Positions 1 to 9,706 of a stretch of 64,000 nt of DNA are shown here, piece after piece (within the stretch, counting starts at the first letter, position 1; the number at the start of each line of letters is the position of its first letter). The notes beneath the pieces were generated by a model. The model searched no databases. It was given only the letters and a program-made list of their open reading frames with translations, and was not told the origin of the DNA. This DNA is from Streptococcus suis. GTDB lineage: Bacteria; Bacillota; Bacilli; Lactobacillales; Streptococcaceae. The position numbers and the translations under genes are program-made. The DNA is taken from positions 52,219-116,218 of the forward strand of contig NZ_POQQ01000057.1 of assembly GCF_002964575.1 (NCBI RefSeq), in the 5' to 3' direction.

Positions 1-1470
1 GGCAAAGCCTCCACGCCCATGGCCATGATGTATTTCAGGGAGTTTCAACGGACTAATCAACTGCATCGGGAGCAAGGTGGCTTGGTCTTGAAAGTGGGTG
101 TTACATTTGCCTTGAATACTCAAAACAACAATAGCATGGTCGAGTCAAATACTGGTTTGCTGGAAGCTATTGAGGTCTATAATGCAGAATTTGGGACATC
201 CTTTGGCTTGTCAGATGTTTCTGCTTATACAGAAGACCTGGTTAGTCGTTTGAACAGAACGGCCAAGGACAAGAACTATTTGGATCTAGTGATTGTTGTA
301 GATCAGCTTTTGACAGGTTTTAATGCTCCTGAACTCAATACTTTGTATGTTGACCGAACCCTAAAAGGTGCCAGTCTTATCCAGGCTTACTCCCGCACCA
401 ATCGTGTGGAGGATATGGATAAGAAACCTTTCGGACGTGTGGTCAATTACCGCTGGCCTGCCCATAATGAGAAATTGATGAACCAGGCCTTGGCCATCTA
501 TGCAGATGATAGTGCAGCCAATTTGTCAGATGAGGAACAAAAAAATAATAACGAAAAAAATGGATTGGTAGCAAAACCCTTCAAGGAAGTGTTTGCTGAG
601 GTAAAACAAACTGTCGAACAATTGAGAAAGTTGACAGATGATTTCAATGATATTCCGAAGTCTGAGAAAAAGCGTGAAGATATGTTGGAATTGCTTCGTG
701 CATACAATCAAGGCATGTCCAAGCTCAAACAGTACCAGCCTGAGTTAGTCGATGGAGTATTGGAGGGATTTGATTATAATCAACCAGAGCGTTTCATTGA
801 AAGCTTGGGAATGTCAGTAGAGGAAGAAAAACTCTTGACGACGGTTTTGGCAAACGAATTGAAACGAGCCTTGGCTAAAGAGCAAAAAGTAAGCATTCAT
901 CAGATCGAACTCAAGATGACTCATATCAAGGAAGTGACGATTGACTACGATAAATTGACAGAATTAGTAGAACTCTTGCTGAATCAGGTTCATGATGAGA
1001 AGATGATAGAAGCGGCAGCTACTAAGGATGAATTAGACAGATTCGCCAGTGGTTTGGACGATCATAACTACGCAGATCAGATCCGTCAGACAGGGGATGC
1101 CATCTACCGAGGAGATTTCCCAACAAAAGATATGAATATGACTTATCCAGTCAAGGGTATCGATAGCCAGAAGATTATCCAAGATGCTTCGCACGTTTAC
1201 ATTGACAAGAAACTCTTTGCTTTCCGAATCCAATGGGGGCTGACTGAGCATATTCGCAACCAAGAACTGCGGGAGTTGATGGCACCACACCGCTATGGTC
1301 AGAAGGATTTGGATGATACGGGTCACTTGCGTGCTTTGATAAAAGAAGCCAGTCGAGATTATCAGACCAGGGCAGATGACGATACTGTCAAAGGACTAGG
1401 AAAGATTCAATACCGCAATCAATTACGACAGGCCATCTATGATTTGGCAGATGACTTGGTTGGTCAATAG
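1..1470 (+). CDS. hsdR: Type I restriction enzyme R subunit, C-terminal part (truncated by window edge)
   Basis: The reading frame is open from base 1, so the gene starts upstream of the window; only about 490 C-terminal residues are visible. They contain the end of the SF2 helicase core: a motif V-like stretch (VVDQLLTGFNAPELNTL) and motif VI (QAYSRTNRV). A long helical tail follows, as usual in HsdR, where it contacts the methylase core. HsdR is the ATP-dependent translocase/nuclease subunit of type I restriction complexes. hsdS and hsdM follow on the same strand, which supports the call. The N-terminal nuclease domain lies outside the window, so activity cannot be judged. Confidence 0.93.
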   Translation, partial: GKASTPMAMMYFREFQRTNQLHREQGGLVLKVGVTFALNTQNNNSMVESNTGLLEAIEVYNAEFGTSFGLSDVSAYTEDLVSRLNRTAKDKNYLDLVIVVDQLLTGFNAPELNTLYVDRTLKGASLIQAYSRTNRVEDMDKKPFGRVVNYRWPAHNEKLMNQALAIYADDSAANLSDEEQKNNNEKNGLVAKPFKEVFAEVKQTVEQLRKLTDDFNDIPKSEKKREDMLELLRAYNQGMSKLKQYQPELVDGVLEGFDYNQPERFIESLGMSVEEEKLLTTVLANELKRALAKEQKVSIHQIELKMTHIKEVTIDYDKLTELVELLLNQVHDEKMIEAAATKDELDRFASGLDDHNYADQIRQTGDAIYRGDFPTKDMNMTYPVKGIDSQKIIQDASHVYIDKKLFAFRIQWGLTEHIRNQELRELMAPHRYGQKDLDDTGHLRALIKEASRDYQTRADDDTVKGLGKIQYRNQLRQAIYDLADDLVGQ

Positions 1471-1471
1471 C

Positions 1472-1501
1472 TTGCGATTTTGTCGGATGGTAGCGTATAA
1501 T
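1472..1501 (+). promoter_or_regulatory. Putative sigma-70 promoter for hsdS
   Basis: TTGCGA and TATAAT are separated by 18 nt, just after the hsdR stop and about 75 nt before the hsdS start. hsdS may therefore be transcribed independently of hsdR. Confidence 0.55.
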
Positions 1502-1577
1502 AGAATGGAAATCATCCGAAAAATTGCAAAAATAACTTTCAGAAATAAAAGAAAAGGAAAGTAGATTAGGAGGGACT

Positions 1578-2792
1578 ATGACAAAAGAAAAACCAACCGA
1601 GCCACGGTTACGCTTCCCTGGATTCACGGACGCTTGGAAACAGCGTAAGTTGGGGGAGGTGGCGGAGATTAATCCCAAATCGGTATTGCCAGATAAATTC
1701 AAATATGTAGATTTGGAATCAGTTGTTGGAACAGAAATGATTTCACATCGAACAGAGTATAAAAATAGTGCTCCATCTCGAGCGCAACGCGTTGCGAGTA
1801 AAGGGGATATATTTTATCAAACTGTAAGACCATATCAGAAAAACAATTATCTTTTTAATCTTGATAGCAATGACTTTGTATTTTCGACTGGTTATGCACA
1901 ATTACGTCCCAGTTGTAATGGTTATTTTATGTTCACTGTGATGCAGACTGAAAAGTTTGTAAATAAGGTTTTAGATAACTGTACTGGAACAAGTTACCCC
2001 GCTATTAATGCGAACAAATTGGCAGAGATTCCGATTTTCTTACCTCCAACAGTCACTCCTCTGACTGTTGGAGCCCTCCCCGAACAAGAAGCCATCGGCA
2101 GCTTCTTTTCCGACTTAGACCAGCTTATTACTCTTCATCAGCGAAAATTAGATAGTGTCAAAGAAATGAAGAAGGCTTTGTTACAGAAAATGTTTCCGAA
2201 AGGAAATGGAAACGATTTTCCTGAGCTGAGATTCCCTGGATTCACGGACGCTTGGAAACAGCGTAAGGCAATGGATATTTTTAAGCCAGTGTCTGATAAG
2301 GGGTATACAGATTTACCGATTTTATCAGCTTCACAAGAATATGGGATGGTTAGACGAGATGAAATTGGGATTGATATCAAGTTTGACAAGGAAGCGATAG
2401 TGAATTATAAGCGTGTTCTACCAGGGCAGTTTGTAATTCATCTTAGATCATTCCAAGGAGGATTTGCTTGGTCGGAGATAGAGGGATTGACCTCACCTGC
2501 TTACACAATTCTAGATTTTCGGGAAATAAATTCTTCAAAGTTTTGGCAATATGTGTTAACTAGTCCGAATTTTATCAAAAAACTTGAAACAGTTACTTAT
2601 GGAATAAGGGATGGAAGAAGCATAAGTTATTCTGATTTTTCAACTTTAGGCTTTATTGTACCTACCCTCCCCGAACAAGAAGCCATCGGCAGCTTCTTTT
2701 CCGACCTAGACCAGCTTATTACTCTTCATCAGCGTCAGTTGGATCATCTGAAACTGCTGAAAAAGGCATTGTTACAGCAGATGTTTATATAG
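1578..2792 (+). CDS. hsdS: Type I restriction-modification specificity subunit with two target recognition domains
   Basis: A 404-residue HsdS that sets the DNA target of the type I complex. It has two target recognition domains (about residues 23-155 and 230-360), each followed by a conserved helical region. The two halves share near-identical conserved segments: LRFPGFTDAWKQRK at residues ~9-22 and ~215-228, and LPEQEAIGSFFSDLDQLIT at the end of each half. The ATG at 1578 follows an AGGAGGG ribosome site. The first conserved region carries an extra segment (about residues 157-165) encoded by a perfect hairpin that is absent from the other two copies. A silent third recognition domain lies downstream at 3557-4060. 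Confidence 0.93.
   Translation: MTKEKPTEPRLRFPGFTDAWKQRKLGEVAEINPKSVLPDKFKYVDLESVVGTEMISHRTEYKNSAPSRAQRVASKGDIFYQTVRPYQKNNYLFNLDSNDFVFSTGYAQLRPSCNGYFMFTVMQTEKFVNKVLDNCTGTSYPAINANKLAEIPIFLPPTVTPLTVGALPEQEAIGSFFSDLDQLITLHQRKLDSVKEMKKALLQKMFPKGNGNDFPELRFPGFTDAWKQRKAMDIFKPVSDKGYTDLPILSASQEYGMVRRDEIGIDIKFDKEAIVNYKRVLPGQFVIHLRSFQGGFAWSEIEGLTSPAYTILDFREINSSKFWQYVLTSPNFIKKLETVTYGIRDGRSISYSDFSTLGFIVPTLPEQEAIGSFFSDLDQLITLHQRQLDHLKLLKKALLQQMFI
1614..1657 (+). repeat. hsdS direct repeat A, copy 1
   Basis: The first 36 nt (1614-1649) are repeated exactly at 2232-2267. The last 25 nt (1633-1657) are repeated at 3555-3579. They encode the WKQRK segment just before each recognition domain. Confidence 0.9.
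2044..2073 (+). repeat. In-frame hairpin insertion inside hsdS
   Basis: The arms CTCCAACAGTC and GACTGTTGGAG pair perfectly over 11 bp around an 8-nt loop. At the same point the two other copies of this conserved region read only Pro-Thr-Leu-Pro; here nine extra codons (27 nt) are present. The arm sequence closely resembles the hairpin at 13815-13846. Confidence 0.8.
2076..2148 (+). repeat. hsdS direct repeat B, copy 1
   Basis: About 70 nt encoding LPEQEAIGSFFSDLDQLIT. Near-identical copies lie at 2667-2734 and 3986-4058. Together with repeat A it brackets each recognition domain and gives homology for exchange between domains. Confidence 0.9.
2232..2267 (+). repeat. hsdS direct repeat A, copy 2
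   Basis: 36 nt identical to 1614-1649; precedes the second recognition domain of hsdS. Confidence 0.9.
2667..2734 (+). repeat. hsdS direct repeat B, copy 2
   Basis: Near-identical to 2076-2143; follows the second recognition domain and ends close to the hsdS C-terminus. Confidence 0.9.
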
Positions 2793-2804
2793 AAAGAGGT
2801 CAGT

Positions 2805-3473
2805 ATGACATATTCACAGGATTATTTAGATGACCTTCTGGTACGAATGGCCTATCATTCCAGCGGGATTGAGGGGAATACCATTTCTCTGCCTGAAACG
2901 GTTTCGATTATTTTGGAAAGTACTCTGCCTGGAAAGCACAAGAGTATCCGTGAATTTTATGAGATTGAAAATCACAAACAGGCTTTCCAAGCTCTGCTAT
3001 TTGCCTTAGATAATGAGGAAGAGCTGAGCTTGGGGCTGGTTAAGGATATCCACGCCTTGTTGATGGACCGTCTCCAGCATGATCGGGGACAGTTCAAGTC
3101 TGTGCAAAACGCTATTATTGGTGCGACCTTCAAGACGGCCTCGCCAGAGGAAACGCCTTTCCTTATGCAACAGTGGGTCGATAATGCCAACTACCGCTTA
3201 GACTTGCCTTTGGAAATAGCAGAGCTGTTAGAGGTGCTGGCGGATGTACATATCCAGTTCGAGCGGATTCACCCTTTCAGTGATGGGAATGGACGAACAG
3301 GGCGGCTGATTTTGATGTTCCAAAGCATGCTCAAGTTGGGAGCGCCAGTACTCATCAGTAAAGAAGATCGAGCACTTTATATGGAGCTCTTAGCGGAACA
3401 AGATGTGGCAGGTTTATCCCAATTACTCCAACGTTCCTTGGAGTTCGAACAGGAACGAAAAAATCAGTTTTAA
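2805..3473 (+). CDS. Fic domain protein (class II type) inside the hsd locus
   Basis: A 222-residue protein with the Fic catalytic loop HPFSDGNGRTGR (His at about 156). Fic enzymes transfer AMP or related groups from nucleotides to target proteins. Near the N-terminus S-S-G-I-E-G (residues 19-24) fits the (S/T)xxxE(G/N) autoinhibitory motif of class II Fic proteins, so the enzyme is probably self-restrained by its own helix. The ATG at 2805 follows AAAGAGG, 12 nt after the hsdS stop, so it is probably cotranscribed with hsdS. It separates hsdS from the silent hsdS copy. The target is unknown. No partner antitoxin gene is visible. Confidence 0.88.
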   Translation: MTYSQDYLDDLLVRMAYHSSGIEGNTISLPETVSIILESTLPGKHKSIREFYEIENHKQAFQALLFALDNEEELSLGLVKDIHALLMDRLQHDRGQFKSVQNAIIGATFKTASPEETPFLMQQWVDNANYRLDLPLEIAELLEVLADVHIQFERIHPFSDGNGRTGRLILMFQSMLKLGAPVLISKEDRALYMELLAEQDVAGLSQLLQRSLEFEQERKNQF

Positions 3474-3554
3474 GACGGATTTTCAGAAAGCAATTTTCAA
3501 TCGGTACAACTAATTTCGTCTGAAAATACGGTGAAAACCTTACTTTCACAACTA

Positions 3555-3579
3555 CTTGGAAACAGCGTAAGTTGGGGGA
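3555..3579 (+). repeat. hsdS direct repeat A, copy 3
   Basis: 25 nt matching 1633-1657, at the 5' border of the silent recognition domain. Confidence 0.88.
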
Positions 3580-4060
3580 AGTTTTGGACGAGAGGAATGA
3601 AAGTAGGTCTCCAAGTGCTGATGTGCCCCTAGTTTCATTTACAGTAGAGAATGGAGTTACCCCAAAAACAGAGCGCTATAATCGAGAGTTTCTAGTTAGG
3701 AATGACGATAAGAAGTATAAATTTACCCAATTGGATGATATTGTATATAATCCAGCAAATTTGAAATTTGGAGCTATTGCAAGAAACAAATATGGTGCTG
3801 CAGTATTTTCTCCAATATATATTACCTATACAGTAATACCAGATGCTTCTCCGATTTTTATTGAATTGGTAGTTACTTTTGCAGATTTTATTCAGCGCGC
3901 ATTACGTTATCAAGAAGGGACAGTTTACGAGAGAATGGCAGTTAAATCATCTGATTTGCTTAGAAGTGAAATTTTATTGCCTACTCTCCCCGAACAAGAA
4001 GCCATCGGTTCTTTCTTCTCCGACCTAGACCAGCTTATTACTCTTCATCAGCGAAAATGA
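3557..4060 (+). pseudogene. hsdS': Silent partial hsdS (one recognition domain)
   Basis: The frame is homologous to half of HsdS. It opens with TWKQRKLGEV, runs through one complete recognition domain (different from the two in hsdS), and ends in LPEQEAIGSFFSDLDQLIT followed by HQRK and a stop. It lacks the N-terminal residues of hsdS, has no good ATG (only TTG at 3572) and no clear ribosome site, so it is probably not expressed as it stands. It looks like a storage cassette that can donate its recognition domain to hsdS by recombination across repeats A and B. A translated half-HsdS that dimerises cannot be ruled out. Confidence 0.85.
3986..4058 (+). repeat. hsdS direct repeat B, copy 3
   Basis: Near-identical to 2076-2148; includes the 3' end of the silent cassette up to its TGA. 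Confidence 0.9.
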
Positions 4061-4104
4061 GATGTTGACTGAAAATTGAAACAAAATGAAAGGATTATAA
4101 AAAC

Positions 4105-5694
4105 ATGTCAAAAACTATTCAAGCCATTACCAATCAGATTTGGTCTATGGCCAATGAATTGCGTGGAAATATGGATGCTTCGGAATATAAGAACTATATC
4201 CTAGCCTTTATGTTCTATCGCTATCTGTCAGAACACCAAGAGCGTTTCTTGTTGGAAGATGAAATTATCAGCCCTGCTCCAGGTGAAACTGTGCAAGACG
4301 CCTATGCGCGTGAAGCAGTTGGGAGTGACTTGGCAGAGCATTTGGAAAATACAGCTTCTCACCTTGGGTATGCCATCGAGCCTGAAGACACATGGGCAAG
4401 ATTGGTAGAAAAAATTGATAATAGCGAGATTGTGGCAAGTGACTATCAGACGATTTTTGATCATTTTAATACCAATGTGGAACTCAACCAGGATGCTATG
4501 GAAGATTTCAGAGGTGTCTTCAACGATATCAACCTAGGGGATTCCCGCTTGGGAAATTCAACGGTTGCGCGTGCCAAATCCTTGAACAGCATTGTGAAGT
4601 TGATCGATAGCATTGAGTATAAAAACGACGAAGGAAAGGATATTCTGGGGGAAATCTACGAATACCTTATCGGACAATTTGCCGCTTCGGCAGGTAAAAA
4701 AGGTGGCGAATTTTACACTCCGCACCAAGTAAGCAAGATATTAGCCAAGATTGTTACCTTGGGCTTGGAAAAATCAGATACAAGTTTTTCTGTTTACGAT
4801 CCAACCATGGGGTCAGGTTCCTTGCTGTTGACAGTACGTAATGAACTACCTCGAGGGCAACACATCAAATTCTATGGTCAGGAAATGAACACGACTACTT
4901 ATAACTTGGCACGGATGAACTTGATGATGCACCAGGTTGGCTACAGCAATATGATTTTAAACAATGCGGATACCTTAGAAGGCGACTGGCCAGATGGGGT
5001 GGATGAACTTGGAATCGACCAGCCACGGAGCTTTGATGCAGTAGTTGCGAACCCGCCTTACTCTGCTAAGTGGGACAACCGTGAATCCAAGTTGAAAGAC
5101 CCGCGTTTTATGGAATACGGCAAGCTAGCCCCAGCCTCTAAAGCAGACTTTGCCTTTATTTTACACAGTCTTTATCATTTGAACAATACAGGAACCATGG
5201 CCATTGTCTTACCGCACGGTGTGCTCTTTAGGGGAGCGGCAGAAGGACAGATCCGCAAACTGATTATTGAAAAAAATTACTTAGATGCCGTTATTGGTTT
5301 GCCGGCCAACTTATTTTATGGGACAGGCATTCCAACGACTATCCTTGTCTTCAAAAAAAATCGTCAGACCAAGGATGTTTTCTTTATCGATGCGAGCAAG
5401 GAGTTTGAAAAAGGGAAGAATCAAAATCACCTGTCAGATGATATGGTAGAAAAAATTGTTCAAACCTATCACAATCGCCAGTTTGTTGACAAGTATGCTT
5501 ATTTAGCTCCGTTAGAGGAAATTATTGAAAACGACTACAATCTTAATATTCCTCGTTATGTCGATACCTTTGAGGAAGAGGAAGAGATTGATCTTGGGCA
5601 AGTGACGCAGCAGCTGGAACAAGATAGAGTAGAGATTTTGGCATTGGAAGACAAGATTCGCCAACAGTTGAAAACTCTGGGAGTAGATTTTTAG
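4105..5694 (+). CDS. hsdM: Type I restriction-modification methyltransferase subunit
   Basis: A 529-residue N6-adenine methylase. The N-terminal HsdM domain (about 1-150) is followed by the methylase domain, with GKKGGEFYTPHQVSKIL ahead of the SAM-binding motif I (DPTMGSGSLLL) and the catalytic motif IV (NPPYSAKWD). The C-terminus is a predicted coiled helix that should contact HsdS. It is the last gene of the hsdR-hsdS-fic-hsdS'-hsdM locus. The ATG at 4105 follows AAAGGA. All motifs are intact, so the methylase is probably active. Confidence 0.94.
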   Translation: MSKTIQAITNQIWSMANELRGNMDASEYKNYILAFMFYRYLSEHQERFLLEDEIISPAPGETVQDAYAREAVGSDLAEHLENTASHLGYAIEPEDTWARLVEKIDNSEIVASDYQTIFDHFNTNVELNQDAMEDFRGVFNDINLGDSRLGNSTVARAKSLNSIVKLIDSIEYKNDEGKDILGEIYEYLIGQFAASAGKKGGEFYTPHQVSKILAKIVTLGLEKSDTSFSVYDPTMGSGSLLLTVRNELPRGQHIKFYGQEMNTTTYNLARMNLMMHQVGYSNMILNNADTLEGDWPDGVDELGIDQPRSFDAVVANPPYSAKWDNRESKLKDPRFMEYGKLAPASKADFAFILHSLYHLNNTGTMAIVLPHGVLFRGAAEGQIRKLIIEKNYLDAVIGLPANLFYGTGIPTTILVFKKNRQTKDVFFIDASKEFEKGKNQNHLSDDMVEKIVQTYHNRQFVDKYAYLAPLEEIIENDYNLNIPRYVDTFEEEEEIDLGQVTQQLEQDRVEILALEDKIRQQLKTLGVDF

Positions 5695-5698
5695 AAAT

Positions 5699-5737
5699 AA
5701 GAAAAGAGCGAGTAGGGTCACTACTTGCTCTTTCTTA
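5699..5737 (+). terminator. Intrinsic terminator after hsdM
   Basis: Stem GAGCGAGTAG / CTACTTGCTC (one G-U pair) extended by A/T pairs, followed by TTTCTTAT. It lies just after the hsdM stop. Confidence 0.75.
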
Positions 5738-5742
5738 TATAC

Positions 5743-5897
5743 TAATACTCTTCGAAAATCAAAATCAGACGTTGTTGACTTGATTTGATGACTGAAAAGC
5801 TCCTGTGGAGTTTTTCAGCCTGCTCCCTTGAAATGTAATAGGAACAGAGTTCTATCTGCATCTGCGTAGCCTAGTCTGTTTTTGATTTTCATTGAGT

Positions 5898-5899
<2 letters not shown>
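5743..5899 (-). repeat. BOX-like repeat element, copy 1
   Basis: Read on the minus strand it begins near ACTCAATGAAAATCAAAAA and ends GATTTTCGAAGAGTATTA, the known ends of streptococcal BOX elements. An internal hairpin (ACTCC/GGAGC with A/T extensions) lies in the middle. A second copy, roughly 85-90% identical by eye, is at 62556-62711 on the plus strand. It abuts the serS stop codon. Confidence 0.75.
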
Positions 5900-7277
<1,378 letters not shown>

Positions 7278-7282
7278 TTAAT

Positions 7283-7458
7283 AAAAAAACGCACACAGGG
7301 AAACTGCTGGAGCGACTTTCACCGCGGTTCCATCCAGCTTCACATGTGTGCACTTTGACTATTTTATTTGTTAACAACGGTAGAATTTCACAACTTTTTC
7401 CTATCTGCTCGCAGCGACCGCAGACTTTCTGAAAGGAGCCAGAGGCTACTTATCCGTT
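7283..7458 (-). promoter_or_regulatory. T-box riboswitch of serS
   Basis: The minus strand carries the T-box sequence GGATGGAACCGCG (plus 7321-7335). It overlaps a terminator hairpin with arms GCACACA / TGTGTGC and inner GCTGGA / TCCAGC, then a run of T (7284-7289). Uncharged tRNA-Ser should favour the antiterminator. A possible specifier codon is TCT in AATTCTACCG within the leader, but the specifier loop was not modelled. Confidence 0.88.
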
Positions 7459-7464
7459 TCTACT

Positions 7465-7493
7465 ATTATACTTGATTTTCTATTTTTTGGCAA
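7465..7493 (-). promoter_or_regulatory. Promoter of the serS leader
   Basis: TTGCCA (7488-7493) and TATAAT (7465-7470) on the minus strand, spaced 17 nt. The -35 box overlaps the 3' end of manO. Confidence 0.75.
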
Positions 7494-7854
7494 ATAGATT
7501 TGAAATTTTTTGTCCAATAGTTTGAACCAAAGTGGGTAGTTTGACGACCTTCTCATTGCCAATATGCTCACGGGCAATTTTTAAGATCTTACCTGAATCT
7601 TTAGAAGCAAAGAGAAATTTACCACTGTCTGTAAAGACTTCGAAGTGTCGGCTGACCTTTTTATTGCTCACATTGGCACCGATTTGTTCAATCGATGTCC
7701 AAGGAATTTGCACATAATTTTCCACGTTGTTATCTGCATAAAATTCCAAAGCTTGATCACCCAGAAGAAACTTGCCGACAGTACTACCAGCTATGCTCAG
7801 ATAGGAAACACCGGTTGTTGATAGTTCGACATTTTTATTTAATGATTGTGCCAT
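7480..7854 (-). CDS. manO: ManO, DUF956 family protein of the mannose PTS locus
   Basis: A 124-residue soluble protein of the DUF956 family, typically encoded right after manLMN in streptococci and named manO. It has no membrane segment and no catalytic motif that I recognise. In related bacteria it is linked to mannose PTS expression, but its exact role is not something the sequence shows. It follows manN after a terminator and has its own extended -10 promoter, so it can be transcribed apart from manLMN. Ribosome site GAGGTAAC before the ATG. Confidence 0.85.
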   Translation of the reverse strand: MAQSLNKNVELSTTGVSYLSIAGSTVGKFLLGDQALEFYADNNVENYVQIPWTSIEQIGANVSNKKVSRHFEVFTDSGKFLFASKDSGKILKIAREHIGNEKVVKLPTLVQTIGQKISNLFAKK

Positions 7855-7875
7855 AGTTACCTCATTTCTTGTTTT

Positions 7876-7884
7876 ATTATACCA
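7876..7884 (-). promoter_or_regulatory. Extended -10 promoter for manO
   Basis: The minus strand reads TGGTATAAT (TGn-TATAAT) about 20 nt before the manO start, with no good -35. It lies just after the manN terminator. Confidence 0.5.
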
Positions 7885-7908
7885 TAAAACCCCGCATGAG
7901 CGGGGTTT
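7885..7908 (-). terminator. Intrinsic terminator after manN
   Basis: Perfect 9-bp stem AAACCCCGC / GCGGGGTTT with an ATGA loop (plus strand), followed on the minus strand by TTTTAT. Confidence 0.85.
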
Positions 7909-7917
7909 GTGAATGGA

Positions 7918-8829
7918 TTACATAATTCCAAGAAGGCGAGCTGCGATACCGAACGCGAACAAGCCAACGATGATAGTGATTGGAGAAACTTTTTTCTTCA
8001 ACAACCACATACATAGGAAGGTAAGAAGCAAGTGCATGAAGCCTGGGATAAGACCGTCCAAGTTTTGTTGGAAAGTAGTAACTTTAGTTGGAGTTTGTGA
8101 CAAACCTTGACCAACCAATTCAAAGGCTTTTTGGATACCTTCGTAGCCTTCTGGCAATTTATCCCACTCGATGTAAGCACCTTCTGAGAGTGGAACTTCA
8201 GAAACCGTGAAGTTGAAGCCGATAGATACCCAACGTTGAGCAAGTACGGCAAGGATGAACATACCGAGGATAGAAGCCCCTTTAGTGATGTCTTGGAGGA
8301 TACCACCTGACATATCTTTAGTGATTTCTTTACCTGATTTGTAACCAAACTCTTGAGTGTACCATAGGAAGCTCATACGGATAGCGTTCCAAAGACCGAA
8401 GAAGAGGATTGGGCCAAGGATGTTACCTGACACAGCAAGTGAAGCACCTAGGGCACCAAGGATAGGACGTACTGTAAACCAGAATACTGGGTCACCGATA
8501 CCAGCGAGAGGTCCCATCATACCGATTTTCACACCTTGGATAGCAGCGTCATCGATGTCAGCACCGTTTGCACGCTCTTCTTCAAGGGCAAGTGTTACAC
8601 CGACGATAGGTGCAGCAACGTATGGGTGTGTGTTAAAGAATTCCATGTGGCGTTTAAGAGCCGCAATTTGATCTTCTTTCTTAGTGTAAAGTTTTTTGAT
8701 AGCTGGAACCATTGTGTAAGCCCAACCCAAGTTTTGCATACGCTCAAAGTTCCATGATGCTTGAAGGAAGGTTGAACGCCAGCAAATCGCTTTACGATCT
8801 TTTACTGAAAGTTGAATTTTTTCTGTCAT
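7918..8829 (-). CDS. manN: Mannose-family PTS permease component IID
   Basis: A 303-residue IID membrane subunit of the mannose/glucose phosphotransferase system. With IIC it forms the sugar channel that works together with the IIAB protein. The large cytoplasmic N-terminal part includes the family stretch QASWNFERMQNLGWAYTM and GIGDPVFWFT; membrane helices are concentrated in the C-terminal half. Third gene of manLMN, 21 nt after manM, ending at a strong terminator. Mannose PTS IIC/IID is also the known receptor of several class II bacteriocins. Confidence 0.94.
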   Translation of the reverse strand: MTEKIQLSVKDRKAICWRSTFLQASWNFERMQNLGWAYTMVPAIKKLYTKKEDQIAALKRHMEFFNTHPYVAAPIVGVTLALEEERANGADIDDAAIQGVKIGMMGPLAGIGDPVFWFTVRPILGALGASLAVSGNILGPILFFGLWNAIRMSFLWYTQEFGYKSGKEITKDMSGGILQDITKGASILGMFILAVLAQRWVSIGFNFTVSEVPLSEGAYIEWDKLPEGYEGIQKAFELVGQGLSQTPTKVTTFQQNLDGLIPGFMHLLLTFLCMWLLKKKVSPITIIVGLFAFGIAARLLGIM

Positions 8830-8850
8830 GATTGTGTTCTTCCTTTCTTC

Positions 8851-9657
8851 TTAGTAGTCTTCTAGGATGTCGCCGATTGGGTCGTTAGAACCAGCTCCGC
8901 CACCGTTTCCACCTTTTTTAGAAAGGTTAAGGTAGATGAAGGCAAGAGATACACCGATAGCACCAAGAGCGATAAGTGTCAATTGGCTAACAGCAGCAAG
9001 AGCGAAACCGATAGCGAAGAATGGCCATACTTCACGAGTAGCCATCATGTTGATAACCATAGCGAAACCTACGGCAACAACCATACCACCACCGACGTTC
9101 ATACCACCTGACAACCAAGCTGGCATAGATTCAAGAGCAGCTTGAACAGCCTCAGTTGGGATAGCTAGAAGAAGGGCAGCAGGAACAGCAATACGAAGAC
9201 CTTGAAGTGAAAGAGCGATCAAGTGGTAGCGCTCAAGTGCACCGAAATCACCGCGTTCTGCAGCAGCGTCAGCACCGTGTACAAGGGCAACAGATGCAGT
9301 ACGCACAAGCATTGTAAGGAAAAGACCTGCAACAGCAAGAGGGATAGCAAGACCTTGAGCAACTGAGATAGCAGTTGCTGAGAAGTCACCACCCTTAATC
9401 AAGATGATAGCGGCAGCAACAGAAGCAAGGGCAGCGTCTGGTGCAATCGCAGCACCGATGTTTGACCAGCCAAGAGCAACAAGTTGGAGAGTTCCTCCAA
9501 GCATAACACCAGCTGTTAGGTTACCGGTAACAAGACCGATGAGGGTACATGCAACGATTGGTTGATGGAATTGGAATTGGTCAAGGACACCTTCCATACC
9601 TGCAAGAAAGGCCACAAAAACGACCAAAATTGCAGAAATAATTGAAATATCTGACAT
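8851..9657 (-). CDS. manM: Mannose-family PTS permease component IIC
   Basis: A 268-residue very hydrophobic IIC subunit; it opens with a membrane helix (ISAILVVFVAFLAGMEGVLD) and has repeated Ala/Gly-rich helices typical of the family. The C-terminal cytoplasmic tail is Gly-rich (GGNGGGAGSNDP). It forms the sugar translocation pore with ManN. Middle gene of the manLMN operon, under the CcpA-type site at 10779-10793. Confidence 0.94.
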   Translation of the reverse strand: MSDISIISAILVVFVAFLAGMEGVLDQFQFHQPIVACTLIGLVTGNLTAGVMLGGTLQLVALGWSNIGAAIAPDAALASVAAAIILIKGGDFSATAISVAQGLAIPLAVAGLFLTMLVRTASVALVHGADAAAERGDFGALERYHLIALSLQGLRIAVPAALLLAIPTEAVQAALESMPAWLSGGMNVGGGMVVAVGFAMVINMMATREVWPFFAIGFALAAVSQLTLIALGAIGVSLAFIYLNLSKKGGNGGGAGSNDPIGDILEDY

Positions 9658-9706
9658 ATTTATAATCCTTTCATATTTCTGATAATCACACAGTGTTAAT
9701 CAGTTA

